Shown piece after piece: positions 31,742 to 40,825 of a stretch of 64,000 bases of DNA (its first letter is position 1; the number at the start of each line of letters is the position of its first letter). Below the pieces are notes generated by a model. The model ran no database searches. It was not told the origin of the DNA and worked only from the letters and a program-made list of their open reading frames with translations. A program made the position numbers and the translations under genes. The stretch covers positions 1 through 64,000 of the forward strand of contig NZ_AP022606.1 in the NCBI RefSeq assembly GCF_010728725.1, given 5' to 3'. The stretch comes from Mycobacterium branderi (GTDB lineage: Bacteria > Actinomycetota > Actinomycetes > Mycobacteriales > Mycobacteriaceae).

Positions 31742-34700
31742 CGCGGCACCCGCATCGGCGCCGGATTCTGCCGCTGCGCGCTGCTCAAGCCGGCGGCCAG
31801 GGATTGGTGGAATTCGTCGGCGTTGTTGGCCTGCACCGTCACCGGGCCGTGCAGGTTGAGCTGCGAGCCGATCCGGTCACCGTTGTGGACGTCGTCGCCC
31901 CCGGTCGGTGCCAGCGGTGGCTGGGTTTGGCCGGCGCTGTTGGGTTGGGCTGGGCGCACACCGGAGATGCCTTTAAGGATTTTCCCGGGAAGCGTGTTTC
32001 CCCAATCGGATAGCGGGCTGTCGGCCGGGATGAGGGTGCCGAGGACGCCTTCGGCGGCGATGCCGCCCAACTGGCCGAGGTAGCCGGCGGTGCGGTTCAA
32101 GTCCTGGAAGCCGATGTTCATCGCTGAGGAGACGGCGCCGCCGGCGCCGCCGAAGGTGCCCATGTCGGCGCCCATCGCGGCGGCCTGGGTGGCCGCGCCT
32201 TCGAGGCCGCCGATGATGCCGCCGGAGAAACCGAGCCCCGGCGAGGGGGGCAGGTCTTGGCCGGGAAGCCGCTGGGATGCGCCGGGTTTGGCGACACCTT
32301 CCGGGGTGTGCGCGGAGCGGTCCTCGGCCGACACTTCGCTGGCCTGGGTGCCTTTGTTGCCCGGGCCCGGCGATTTCGGCGCGCCGACCGGCAAATGAGG
32401 CTGCCCGCCTGACTTCTGTTGCGGCGCGGCCGGTGGTTTCGGCGTCGGCGGCGGCGGCTGCGTCGGGTCACCGCCGCCGACCAAATAGACCGCACCACCG
32501 TGATTGCGATGCAGGGCATTACGGAACGCATAGACCGCGTCCTGGCCGCCCATCGCGCGCACGTCGTCGGCGTCGAATACGTGCTCGCCGGGGGTGAGCC
32601 ATGCGGGAATGGTGTCGGTGCCGACCGGGCCGCCCGTAGCGAAACCGGGAGCGCCCAGCAACGAACCTAAGCCCGGGTCCGGTGGCCGGCCCTGGGGTGG
32701 CGCGATCGGGGGGGTGAAGATCGGCTGGCCGGGAAGCGTGTTGTACGTCGGGCGCCGGTTCGCCAGCTCGGGGTGCTGGCGCACGAAATCGGCGAAGCCT
32801 CCGTCTTGCGGGCCGTTCAAGCCGCGGAAGTGGACCGGCGGCGGGTTGTGGCCGATGTCTGGGCTGCCCGGGTACCAGTCTTTGTAGCTGAATGGGGGCG
32901 GCGGGTTGGCGCCGGAGCGGCCCTGGATTCCGGGCCGGCCACCGACGGGGGGGAGCAGCCAATCGCCGGCCGGTGGTGGCGCCGTGTTGGGGTACCAGTC
33001 CTTGTAGTTCACCGATTCGTGCGGTGCAGCCGAAGGCGTGCTCGCTGGTGCGGTGGATTGGTCGGCGCTGCTGGCCGCCGTGGGCGCGCTCGAGCCGCTG
33101 AAATCACCGCCGGTATACGCGGCTGGTGTGGCCGGCGCTGCGCCGCCGCCGGCCGCGGCGGCTGTCGGCAGTGGTGTGCCGTAGTCGCCGAGGTCGGCGT
33201 AACCGCCCGGCGCGCCGAAACCGCTGTCGCCGCTGCGTAGTGCGTTGCCGAGCATCGCGCCCTCGATCGGGCCGATCGCCAGGTCGGCCAGGAAGGTGAC
33301 GATCCACTCCCCCAGCCCCTTGATGCCGCCGGACAGGCCGAAGCCTTCAGCGAGCGGGGCGCCGAACTGCAGACCGCCTAAACCACCCGCGCCGCCGCTG
33401 CGGCTGCTCATGCGGTGGAAGGTGCCCTGTTGTGCTTTGGCGAGGTTGCGTTGCGCGGCAGCCAGTTCGCGTTCGGCGTCGGTGACCTGGTTGTGGGCGC
33501 GGTCGCGTTCGGACTGCTTGGCGTTGGTTTTCTGGCTGACCTCGGCCTCGCGCTCTTTGGCTTCGGTGAGCCGCTCCTGGGCCTTCAGGTAGCGGTTGTT
33601 GGCGGCGTCGACCTTGGCGGGGCTGGGCGTGTAGTAGCCGGGTTCTCCGCTGGGCCCGACGCCGGGTGTGGATCCGGCCGGGACACCGCCGCTGCCGCCG
33701 AAACCGCCGATGCCGCCGCCGAATCCACCGCCGCCGTAGCCTCCGAAGCCGCCGCCGCCGTATCCGGCTGGGCCTTGCAGGTTGCCGATCGGCAGGAACA
33801 TGTGATGGTCGAACTGTGAGCTCGTCGCGCCCGCGGCGCCGCCGCCGACGAGGAAATTGCCGTGGCTGCCGCCGGATTCGGCGTTCTCTCCATCGGAGAG
33901 GGTCATGGCGGCGTGGCCGGCGTTGCCGCCGCCGTGGTCGTACCAGCCCACGCTGATGGCGCCGGGTCCGCCGATTCCGGGCCGGAAACCCAGCGACGCC
34001 AGCCACTGACCCATGTTCACCGTCGACGGCAGACTGGATTCGGGCAGTCCGAGGGTGCGGCAGATGACCCGCGCGACCATTCCGGAGCAGTCGTGCCGAC
34101 TGGCTTGGCTGTAGGGGGTGCCGACCATCGACGCCGCAGCGGCCACGTCGGGACCGATGGCCCCCCCGTATTGGCGGTGCAGCGCGTCACGGAAGGCGTA
34201 GACGGCACTGTGGCCGCCCATCGCGTCCACGTCGTCGGCGGTGAGCACGTGTTCGCCGTCGGCGCCCCAAAACAGCGCCGAGTCTTTGCCTTTCGGCCCG
34301 GACGCCCGCAGCGGGCCGCCACCGGCGTGGCCGGCGAGCTGGTGGTAGAGCCCTATGCCGCCGCCGACCAGGCCGCCGACGACGCCGCCCACGCCCGTTC
34401 CGATGCCGGGCACCACTGAGGCGATCATCGCGCCGGTAGCTGCCCCGGTTGCGGCGTCTGTGCCGACGACTGCGGCTCCATGCAGGAAGCTGTTGCCTTC
34501 GGTGGCGTGTTGGAGCGCGTTGCCGCCCAACTGTGCCCCGATACCGAGGGCGCCGAACTTGCCCAGATTCGACAGCGCACCGCCGAGCCGCCCGGCGGCA
34601 GCGGTCGCGGCGTCTTCCTCGGCCACCATCGTGCCGAGCGCTCCGACGATCGGCTGCAGGATGCTGCTGACGATGTTGGCCGCCTTGATCGCCAACCATG

Positions 34701-36516
34701 CACCGCCGAGCGCGCCGAGCGCGTCAATGACTGCGTGCATGATGGCGGGGTGCTGGGCCATCGTGTCGCCGATCGTCTTGGCGATGTTGGCGACATCGGT
34801 TGCGACCGGGACGAACACGTTGCCCATCTCGATCGCGGCAGCACTGAACGCGGCCTTCGCGTCACGCATTTTCGCGTTGAGAGTTTCCTGGGATTCGTGG
34901 AATCCCTTGACCGTTCCGTCCGCCTCCTGGGTGGTCTCGGCGATCGCTTTGATCTTGCCGTTGACCTCGTCGGTGTGCGCTCCGGTGGTTTGCAGCGCGA
35001 CCGCGGCGCCGGACATTGTTCCGGTCACTTCGTTGAGTGCCTGGTTCAGCGTCTCCAGGGTCTGCCGGCCGCCGGTTAGCCGCTTGCTGAAGCCTTCGAC
35101 CTTGTCGTCGAGCGCCTGGTATTGCTTGAGCTGCGTCGCGTCCTGCTCGTTCGACTTACGAACAACCATCTGGTATTCGCGGTGCGCAATTGTGTGGTTG
35201 TGCAACGCCTCAGCGGCCTGCCTCGCGGCCGGCGACATCTTGGTCAGCATCTCGTTCATGTCGTTGACCGCTTGCGCGCTCTTGAGCACATCGCCGGTGT
35301 TGAGCAGCTTTGTCGACGGGTCTACCTTCTGGGCGAGCGTGTTGTAGAGGTATTGCATCGTGCCCGCCAGGCCGCGCCCGTTCGGTCCGCCGAGCTTCTG
35401 CGACACGTCGTCTGCGTCAATCCCCCACTGCTGCATCGCCTGCCGCGCCGGAGCTTGCGCCCCGGACAGGGCGCGCATCGCGTTGTTGATTTGATCCGCG
35501 GCCTGATCCGCCGACGTACCAGACTGGGTGATCTGCGCCAGCGTCCCCCACACATCAGCCAATGAGAGGTGCAGTTGGGCGGCGGTCGGCTCAATCGTGT
35601 GTAGCGCGCCCGCGAATTCCTGCAAGGGAACCTTGGATTCGCCGACCGCGGTCACCATCTGCGACATGACTTTCGCCGCCTGGTCGGCCGGGACGTGGAA
35701 GTCCTGCAGCGACGTCGTCAGCGCGTTGACGACCTCGGGCAGCGGCGCCTGCTCCGCGTTGGCGCCCTGCGCCGCGGCCTGCAACACCTTGAGCCCGTCG
35801 GCGGCCGAGTATCCGGCCTTGGTGATGGTGTACATGCCCTCGGACAGCTCACCGGCGCTGTAGCCGACTTGGCCGGCCAGCTTCAGAATGCCGTCGGAGG
35901 CGGTTTTCAAGTCCTGTGCTGGAAGGCCGGCCGAGGCATGCAGTTTCGTCATCGCCTGCTGAAAATCGGCCGCCTTCTTCGTGGTGTCGACCATCGCGAA
36001 ACCAAGCCCGGCCACCGAGGCGACCCCGACCGCGTTGAAAACCTGCCCGGCACGGCTGACCGTGTCGCTGGCCGCGCGGCTCGTGGTCGACAGCTTGGCG
36101 GCTGCGCCTTCGGTAGCCACCATCGCGTCGGCGTGGTCGCGCTGGGCTTTCGCTGCGCGGGCGTGCGAGTCGGCGAGCGCGACGTTGGCCGCCGCAGCCT
36201 TGCTGCTGTCGGCGCCGTATTTCGCGGTGATCTCACTGAGGCGCTTTTGGGCCACTTCCACTTGGCCCATCGAGCGCATCATCTTCGCCGCGGCCGCTTC
36301 TTCGGCCGCCGCGGTGGCGCGGTATTCGTCCTGCAAACCGCGCAGGGAGGCGCGGGCTGCGCTGCCGTCGATGACCGACAGCGCCTTGGACAGCGATCCG
36401 CCGAGTCCTCGGCCGATGTCGTCACCGGCTTTGGTGAATATCGCTTTGGCTTCGCGGGCGGCCAACTGGGCGGCGGCTACGTCGAGCCGCGACTTGACGT
36501 CGAGGAAAACTGGCAC
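31738..36516 (-). CDS. Tape measure protein with internal peptidase-like domain, 1592 aa
   Basis: Longest gene, after the tail chaperones. Coiled-coil N-terminus (residues 1-150), phage TMP region (FQQAMTKLHASAGLPAQDLK), and membrane-like Gly/Ala stretches about 600-730. Residues about 795-930 form an NlpC/P60-like domain: Cys in SRHDCSGMVARV, His in NAGHAAMTLSDG. A motif GEHVLTADDVDAMGG...AVYAFRDALHR near 760 recurs near 1310 as GEHVFDADDVRAMGG. The domain could open peptidoglycan during DNA entry. The length sets the tail length. Confidence 0.9.
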   Translation of the reverse strand: MPVFLDVKSRLDVAAAQLAAREAKAIFTKAGDDIGRGLGGSLSKALSVIDGSAARASLRGLQDEYRATAAAEEAAAAKMMRSMGQVEVAQKRLSEITAKYGADSSKAAAANVALADSHARAAKAQRDHADAMVATEGAAAKLSTTSRAASDTVSRAGQVFNAVGVASVAGLGFAMVDTTKKAADFQQAMTKLHASAGLPAQDLKTASDGILKLAGQVGYSAGELSEGMYTITKAGYSAADGLKVLQAAAQGANAEQAPLPEVVNALTTSLQDFHVPADQAAKVMSQMVTAVGESKVPLQEFAGALHTIEPTAAQLHLSLADVWGTLAQITQSGTSADQAADQINNAMRALSGAQAPARQAMQQWGIDADDVSQKLGGPNGRGLAGTMQYLYNTLAQKVDPSTKLLNTGDVLKSAQAVNDMNEMLTKMSPAARQAAEALHNHTIAHREYQMVVRKSNEQDATQLKQYQALDDKVEGFSKRLTGGRQTLETLNQALNEVTGTMSGAAVALQTTGAHTDEVNGKIKAIAETTQEADGTVKGFHESQETLNAKMRDAKAAFSAAAIEMGNVFVPVATDVANIAKTIGDTMAQHPAIMHAVIDALGALGGAWLAIKAANIVSSILQPIVGALGTMVAEEDAATAAAGRLGGALSNLGKFGALGIGAQLGGNALQHATEGNSFLHGAAVVGTDAATGAATGAMIASVVPGIGTGVGGVVGGLVGGGIGLYHQLAGHAGGGPLRASGPKGKDSALFWGADGEHVLTADDVDAMGGHSAVYAFRDALHRQYGGAIGPDVAAAASMVGTPYSQASRHDCSGMVARVICRTLGLPESSLPSTVNMGQWLASLGFRPGIGGPGAISVGWYDHGGGNAGHAAMTLSDGENAESGGSHGNFLVGGGAAGATSSQFDHHMFLPIGNLQGPAGYGGGGFGGYGGGGFGGGIGGFGGSGGVPAGSTPGVGPSGEPGYYTPSPAKVDAANNRYLKAQERLTEAKEREAEVSQKTNAKQSERDRAHNQVTDAERELAAAQRNLAKAQQGTFHRMSSRSGGAGGLGGLQFGAPLAEGFGLSGGIKGLGEWIVTFLADLAIGPIEGAMLGNALRSGDSGFGAPGGYADLGDYGTPLPTAAAAGGGAAPATPAAYTGGDFSGSSAPTAASSADQSTAPASTPSAAPHESVNYKDWYPNTAPPPAGDWLLPPVGGRPGIQGRSGANPPPPFSYKDWYPGSPDIGHNPPPVHFRGLNGPQDGGFADFVRQHPELANRRPTYNTLPGQPIFTPPIAPPQGRPPDPGLGSLLGAPGFATGGPVGTDTIPAWLTPGEHVFDADDVRAMGGQDAVYAFRNALHRNHGGAVYLVGGGDPTQPPPPTPKPPAAPQQKSGGQPHLPVGAPKSPGPGNKGTQASEVSAEDRSAHTPEGVAKPGASQRLPGQDLPPSPGLGFSGGIIGGLEGAATQAAAMGADMGTFGGAGGAVSSAMNIGFQDLNRTAGYLGQLGGIAAEGVLGTLIPADSPLSDWGNTLPGKILKGISGVRPAQPNSAGQTQPPLAPTGGDDVHNGDRIGSQLNLHGPVTVQANNADEFHQSLAAGLSSAQRQNPAPMRVPR

Positions 36517-36519
36517 GGC

Positions 36520-36975
36520 TCACCGCCTTTCATACCCGTAGAGGCCAGAGTGGATATGGCTCTTAGCGCGCTCGCGCAACTGTTCTTCGGCTTTGGCTTT
36601 GCGCTCCAGCAGGATCGCGTCCAGCGGCTCGAGCAGCTCGGCGATGTTCGGTTGCGGGCCGCCGCGGTCGGCGCGCAGCGACGCCAGCTCGCGGGTGTTG
36701 CGCGCCAACAGCTTCCGGTCGAACGTCCAGTCGACGTAGGTCGCGACCACCTTCACGTCCTTCGGTGGCCGGCCAGCGGCCGGGATCAGCAGCAGACGCT
36801 GCTTGCCGCTGATTTCCTCAACGAGCCGGAAGGTTCGCTCGGACGCTTCTTTGAACTTCGACGTCTCGGGGAGCTCGTCAAGCAGCGCCAGCAGCTCGCG
36901 GCTGCTCATCTGGCCGTGATGCCACTCCCCGATGCTGCGATGATGGTAGAGGCTTAGTCCCGACTCAATCTGCGT
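36520..36975 (-). CDS. Tail assembly chaperone, frameshift extension (T part)
   Basis: About 151 aa made only as a fusion to the upstream chaperone. It begins TQIESGLSLYHHRSIGEWHH, the conserved start of the T domain, with SSRELLALLDELP following, and has no good start of its own. A +1 shift is needed; GTT-CCC-GAC (36982-36974), nine bases before the upstream stop, allows the CCC tRNA to move onto CCG. An overlapping ATG-led reading from 37041 probably is not used. Confidence 0.75.
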   Translation of the reverse strand, partial: TQIESGLSLYHHRSIGEWHHGQMSSRELLALLDELPETSKFKEASERTFRLVEEISGKQRLLLIPAAGRPPKDVKVVATYVDWTFDRKLLARNTRELASLRADRGGPQPNIAELLEPLDAILLERKAKAEEQLRERAKSHIHSGLYGYERR

Positions 36976-37444
36976 CGGGAACAGCCTCCACAGCTTGATC
37001 GCCTCGGTTACTTTTCGGGTCGGCTTTGCGCCGCTCCGCAAGCTCGCGACCCATCTTCTGCCACACCAGATTCACGTCCACAGCGCGACCGCCGGCGGCC
37101 TTGAACGCCTCGTAGCGGTCCCCGAAGATCGCCTTCGCCAACTGGATGTTGTAGTTCTCAACCAGCACACCGTTTTTGCGGTTCGGCTCCTTGAGCGCAC
37201 CGCGGCGGATGAGCTTGCCGTCGTCGTCGAGCTCGTCGTCCTCGCGGTCCCACGACTCGACTTCCAGCTGAAGTTGGTCGTAGCGGGCCAGCTGATCGTC
37301 GTCGAGCAGGGACGGGTTCGGGATCTCGAACGCGTCCCCTTTCGGGGTGACGATGCGCTCGCTGGCGGTGAAACCGAGGTAGTCGGCGGCCTGGGCGCGG
37401 GCCGCCTCGAACGAGTCGTGCGTGTTGGAGACGTGCTCCTGCAT
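36965..37444 (-). CDS. Tail assembly chaperone (G part), 159 aa
   Basis: ATG 37444. Acidic, helical protein (DDQLARYDQLQLEVESWDRE) ending DPKSNRGDQAVEAVPDAD. Lies between major tail protein and tape measure, the fixed position of the frameshifting chaperone pair. The shorter form is the majority product; a +1 shift near the end yields a G-T fusion of about 307 aa. The chaperones coat the tape measure during tail assembly. Confidence 0.85.
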   Translation of the reverse strand: MQEHVSNTHDSFEAARAQAADYLGFTASERIVTPKGDAFEIPNPSLLDDDQLARYDQLQLEVESWDREDDELDDDGKLIRRGALKEPNRKNGVLVENYNIQLAKAIFGDRYEAFKAAGGRAVDVNLVWQKMGRELAERRKADPKSNRGDQAVEAVPDAD

Positions 37445-37482
37445 GGCTGAACTTCCTTGCCCTGCGTGGCGTCTGCGCGGCT

Positions 37483-37522
37483 CACCGCGGCGGCCGGCCA
37501 CGCAGAAGCGGCCGCCGCGGTG
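37483..37522 (-). terminator. Strong hairpin after the major tail gene
   Basis: Perfect 14-bp stem CACCGCGGCGGCCG (37483-37496) and CGGCCGCCGCGGTG (37509-37522), 12-base loop, immediately downstream of the major tail protein stop. No T-run, as often in mycobacteria. This position commonly holds a partial terminator that keeps capsid/tail-tube expression above that of the genes beyond. Confidence 0.65.
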
Positions 37523-37532
37523 ATGTCGTGCG

Positions 37533-38573
37533 TTAGGAGTCAGTCGACGTGAACGGCGCCGACACCGGGCCGGTCACCGTCGCGTTGCTGCCCGTCGCGG
37601 TCACCTGCACCGCGTTGTACTGTGTCGATGCGGTGAGGCTGTCGATCGTCACCGTGGTGAAACCACCGGACACCGAAGGCGTATCGGACACCGTCGCCGG
37701 AGCGAAAGCACCGCCCGCGGCCTGCTGGATCGCCACCGAGTACTGCGGCGCCGTGACGTCGATCGGCGTGGGGAACACGATGTTGGCCTTCAGCCCGGTC
37801 ACCGGAGTGACTGCGGGTACGGCGGTCTCGAAGTTCAGGTTGCCCGCACCCAACCAGGCTGAGCCGGCGCGGCACACCCACATCGTCTGCCGGGTGAACG
37901 GGTCGGGCAGCACCTCGTAGGTGAGCTCCGAGGAATCCGGGTTCTTGCGGGCAAGCTCGTTCTTGCCCTTCTTGTCGGTGATGATGCGCGGGAACACGCG
38001 CGCCACCAGGTTCGCGTCGGTGTCGATGCCGATCAGCACCAGCGTGCGCTCCCGGGGCGCATCGGTGTTGCCGCGAGCCACACCGTAGCCAGGTGTGCCG
38101 AGCGCCGGGATTCCCGTCAGCGGGAGCTCGAACTTCAGGTAGTCGATCAGCGGGTTCGACTCGATCGGCGTGAAGTTCACCTTGTCGTCGAGCTTGGTCA
38201 GCACGTTACGCACGGTGCGCACGAACTGCGCCGACGGCGTCTGCTGCAGCGTCTGGTCCGGGGTCCAGTCGGTGGCGTCCTCTTTCAGCAGGCCGAGGTC
38301 GTAGAGGTTCACAGCACTGTTCGGTGACGTGACCAACAGATCCTCGCGGATCGAGACGTTGTCGGCCGCGAACGGTGTGAACAGCTGCGCGGGTCCGCTG
38401 GCGGTTTGGACGGTGCCGAGCCCGACAGCCGGCGACGCCAGGTTGAACACGCCGGTCGGGTCGTAGTCGCGGATCAACCCGTGGGTGATCTGCCAGTACC
38501 GAACATTCAGCGGGTTCAGATCCTGTTCGAGAACTTGCGCCCACGTGCCGCCGGTCGCCGGTAGTCCTGCCAT
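37533..38573 (-). CDS. Major tail protein with C-terminal Ig-like domain, 346 aa
   Basis: Tail-tube fold N-terminus (AGLPATGGTWAQVLEQDLNP ... YWQITHGLI), then a beta-rich core to about residue 255. From about residue 265 a fibronectin/Ig-like domain (TVSDTPSVSGGFTTVTIDSL, TASTQYNAVQVTATG) that would decorate the tail surface. Just upstream of the tail chaperones. Confidence 0.85.
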   Translation of the reverse strand: MAGLPATGGTWAQVLEQDLNPLNVRYWQITHGLIRDYDPTGVFNLASPAVGLGTVQTASGPAQLFTPFAADNVSIREDLLVTSPNSAVNLYDLGLLKEDATDWTPDQTLQQTPSAQFVRTVRNVLTKLDDKVNFTPIESNPLIDYLKFELPLTGIPALGTPGYGVARGNTDAPRERTLVLIGIDTDANLVARVFPRIITDKKGKNELARKNPDSSELTYEVLPDPFTRQTMWVCRAGSAWLGAGNLNFETAVPAVTPVTGLKANIVFPTPIDVTAPQYSVAIQQAAGGAFAPATVSDTPSVSGGFTTVTIDSLTASTQYNAVQVTATGSNATVTGPVSAPFTSTDS

Positions 38574-38647
38574 GATGATGTTTCCTCTCGGGTGCGAGAA
38601 ACAGCGCCGAGCCGGAAATTGGCAAGGCGCACAGTGGGTTTGCGTGG

Positions 38648-39067
38648 CTATGCGGTGAAACGCAGCGGAATCACATACCGCGCGTAGTAGCGCATGATGA
38701 AAGGGTCGCGATAGGGCTGAAACACCGGCATCTGGTCGGTTTTCGGCCAGCCGGGTTGCGCGGTGGTGCCGTTGGGCAGCGTCACGTGGTCGCCGGGGGT
38801 GAGGCCGATGATCCGGTAGTGCGCTTTCCACGCCCACTCATCAGCTATCGCAACGCCTTCGGCCGGGGTGTTGCCTTTGGCGAAGGTGTGCAGGCTGATG
38901 ATGGCGTTGAGAATGTACTTGTCGTCCGGTCCGGCGATTCCGTTGACGACGTAGGACGGCAGCGGGGTTTCCTCGTCGCGCATCGGCGCCACCGGAAGCC
39001 CGAGCGGCAGCAGCACGCCGATGCCGAATTGTGTTGGCGGCGGGGCGGTGCCGTAGTTGAGGCTCAC
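38648..39067 (-). CDS. Tail terminator-type protein, 139 aa
   Basis: Position just before the major tail protein and the pattern of a small alpha/beta protein (YILNAIISLHTFAKGNTPAE, ADEWAWKAHYRIIGLTPG, YYARYVIPLRF) fit the tail terminator that caps the tail tube. The stop is followed by a 74-base gap with a short CTCG/CGAG hairpin and the ribosome site of the tail-tube gene. Confidence 0.7.
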   Translation of the reverse strand: MSLNYGTAPPPTQFGIGVLLPLGLPVAPMRDEETPLPSYVVNGIAGPDDKYILNAIISLHTFAKGNTPAEGVAIADEWAWKAHYRIIGLTPGDHVTLPNGTTAQPGWPKTDQMPVFQPYRDPFIMRYYARYVIPLRFTA

Positions 39068-39618
39068 CGGCCGCGCCTGCCTCTGCGTGGCCGGGCGGCT
39101 TTGAACGCCGCTGACCGTGCTGTGCGGGCTTGCTCGACACTGCGCCGCGCAGCGGCGATGTGATGCGCTGCAGCGCCGGTGGCGGTCAGCTTCGCTAGGT
39201 TCTCGAGCTCGCCGCGCAGTCGTTCATGCTCACGCGCCACGCCTTCGTCGGCCATCGAATCCCGACCACTCGACGAGAATGATGGTCCGCCTTCAGCGCC
39301 GAACATGGCCGCCGCCTTGGTGAACGGCGCATACTCCGGCATGTGGCGGGTGCCGATCTCGATCCACACCGCTTTCTTGTCGCGGGAGATGACGCGGCGG
39401 CCGCCGTCGGGCAGCGGCTCGACATGCACGGCGTTGCGGGCATCGCCGGGTTCGCCTTCGGCCGGCGCGTCACGATGCGGCGGCAGATCACCAAACACCG
39501 GGGTTTCAGACTTGACCTGCTCGCACACCTCGTGCGCGAGATGGTCGAGCGCTGCCTCGACCTCCGCTTCGTGCAGCCCGGCCGCCAGTTCGGCCATGAT
39601 GGCGTCCTCGATGCTCAT
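39064..39618 (-). CDS. Head-tail connector (HK97 gp10-like), 184 aa
   Basis: ATG 39618 overlaps the upstream stop. HK97-gp10/tail-completion pattern: AALDHLAHEVCEQVKSETP, then VWIEIGTRHMPEYAPFTKAA (Glu-Ile-Gly-Thr followed by Pro-x-Pro-Phe). C-terminus is Arg/Ala-rich (KAARPRRGRRGR). Joins neck to tail. Confidence 0.75.
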   Translation of the reverse strand: MSIEDAIMAELAAGLHEAEVEAALDHLAHEVCEQVKSETPVFGDLPPHRDAPAEGEPGDARNAVHVEPLPDGGRRVISRDKKAVWIEIGTRHMPEYAPFTKAAAMFGAEGGPSFSSSGRDSMADEGVAREHERLRGELENLAKLTATGAAAHHIAAARRSVEQARTARSAAFKAARPRRGRRGR

Positions 39619-40022
39619 CCGGCCCGCCATTCGCACACGATCCACACGTGGTCGGCTGCGCCGTCCATGTCGTACTCCAGCTCAGGTAGTCCCATCACTT
39701 TGTAGTCGCGCTGCGCCAACGCGTCCGGGCGTTTCGGCCGAATCCAGTTGGCGTTGTTGATCGTCGCGACGACTTGGTTACCGTTCTCGTCGACGGCTGG
39801 GATACCGACCCCGGGCACGTAGGGCAGGAACGCCCACGCCCGCTCCTCGGAGGTGACGGTGTCGGACTGCTCTTCGATCGGGCCGCGCGAGTAGATGTCG
39901 AACACGCACCCGTACACCCACACCACCGAATCGGCGGTGATGTTCTCCCCCATCGAATCCGTTTGGCCCGTTGGGGTTTTGGTGACGATGCCGAGCGTGT
40001 CACCGCCGGGGTAGCTAGTCAT
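39615..40022 (-). CDS. Head closure/stopper protein, 135 aa
   Basis: Small beta-barrel-like protein (GIVTKTPTGQTDSMGENITA, VVWVYGCVFDIYSRGP, YKVMGLPELEYDMDG) in the standard order adaptor-stopper-gp10-terminator. Family assignment rests mainly on position and size. Confidence 0.65.
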   Translation of the reverse strand: MTSYPGGDTLGIVTKTPTGQTDSMGENITADSVVWVYGCVFDIYSRGPIEEQSDTVTSEERAWAFLPYVPGVGIPAVDENGNQVVATINNANWIRPKRPDALAQRDYKVMGLPELEYDMDGAADHVWIVCEWRAG

Positions 40023-40497
40023 TGTCGTACTGCCACCAGTCCCAGCCCAAATTGCCGAACTGGTCCGACCAGCATGTGGGCCAGCCCTGCGCCGCGTCGT
40101 CGGCGTCGAAATCGTTGGGCTGACAACTGGTCATCGGAACCGAGCGAAGCGGAATCCCCAACAGCATCTTGTGGTTGTCGGTGAACTCCAGCGCCTTCAT
40201 CGGGTCGTCGAAGCTGCCGCCCTCCATGCGATGCCCGGTCGTGCGGGAAAACGTGGAGAGCTTGCTGTACTTCTGGTAGCGCACCGCGTTCGACACAACG
40301 TCCCACACCACGAACTGCGCCGTCGGATCAGTTACCGGCAGCGCGCTGCCTTGCGGCCCGTTGTTGTAGATCCACTGCGACGCCACCTGCAGCAGCAGGC
40401 CCACGATCGCCTGCTGCTGCGCGGTCAGCGGCGGCCCGTCCCACAGCGCCGTGAACCCGGCCAGGTTGAGGAACGGCGCCGGGGACGGCGCGGTCAT
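40015..40497 (-). CDS. Head-tail adaptor protein, 160 aa
   Basis: All-helical start (PPLTAQQQAIVGLLLQVASQ) with VVWDVVSNAVRYQ, matching phage adaptor proteins that bind the portal, then a C-terminal acidic/aromatic tail (LGWDWWQYDND). First connector gene after the capsid module. Confidence 0.75.
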   Translation of the reverse strand: MTAPSPAPFLNLAGFTALWDGPPLTAQQQAIVGLLLQVASQWIYNNGPQGSALPVTDPTAQFVVWDVVSNAVRYQKYSKLSTFSRTTGHRMEGGSFDDPMKALEFTDNHKMLLGIPLRSVPMTSCQPNDFDADDAAQGWPTCWSDQFGNLGWDWWQYDND

Positions 40498-40498
40498 T

Positions 40499-40825
40499 TC
40501 ACCCGAGCAGCTCGACGAGATCCTGCTTGTTGAGCGCTTCCAGCTCGGCGCGGTCATGCCCCTTGGAGACGCCGTAATCCACCCACGCCTCCTTGGAGGC
40601 GACCTTCGCCGGCTTGGCCGGTTCGCCGTCGTCGGGCTGTTCGGCCTTCGCGGGCTGCGGCTTGTCGTCGATCTCCTCGACCAGGCCGAGACGCAGGAAG
40701 TGTTCGCGCTGTTGGTCGTTGAGGTAGGGGATGACGCCAGTGTTGTGCTGGTAGCAGTGATGGTTGCGGCCGACTTCGTCTTTGACGACCAGCAGCGGCA
40801 CGTGCGGCGCAAGTCGGTACGGCAT
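40499..40825 (-). CDS. Small head-module protein, 108 aa
   Basis: MPYRLAPHVPLLVVKDEVGR is a conserved start found next to capsid genes of actinobacterial phages; a Lys/Ala/Asp-rich linker leads to a C-terminal SAP/Rho-N-like helical motif (RAELEALNKQDLVELLG). ATG 40825 overlaps the capsid stop (TGATG). May bind the capsid exterior or DNA; unknown. Confidence 0.6.
   Translation of the reverse strand: MPYRLAPHVPLLVVKDEVGRNHHCYQHNTGVIPYLNDQQREHFLRLGLVEEIDDKPQPAKAEQPDDGEPAKPAKVASKEAWVDYGVSKGHDRAELEALNKQDLVELLG

Noticed and set aside
36520..37041. The second tail chaperone as an independent gene starting near 37041
   Set aside because: Its first 20 or so codons overlap the upstream chaperone in another frame and lack family similarity; the conserved part begins just after the proposed +1 shift site.
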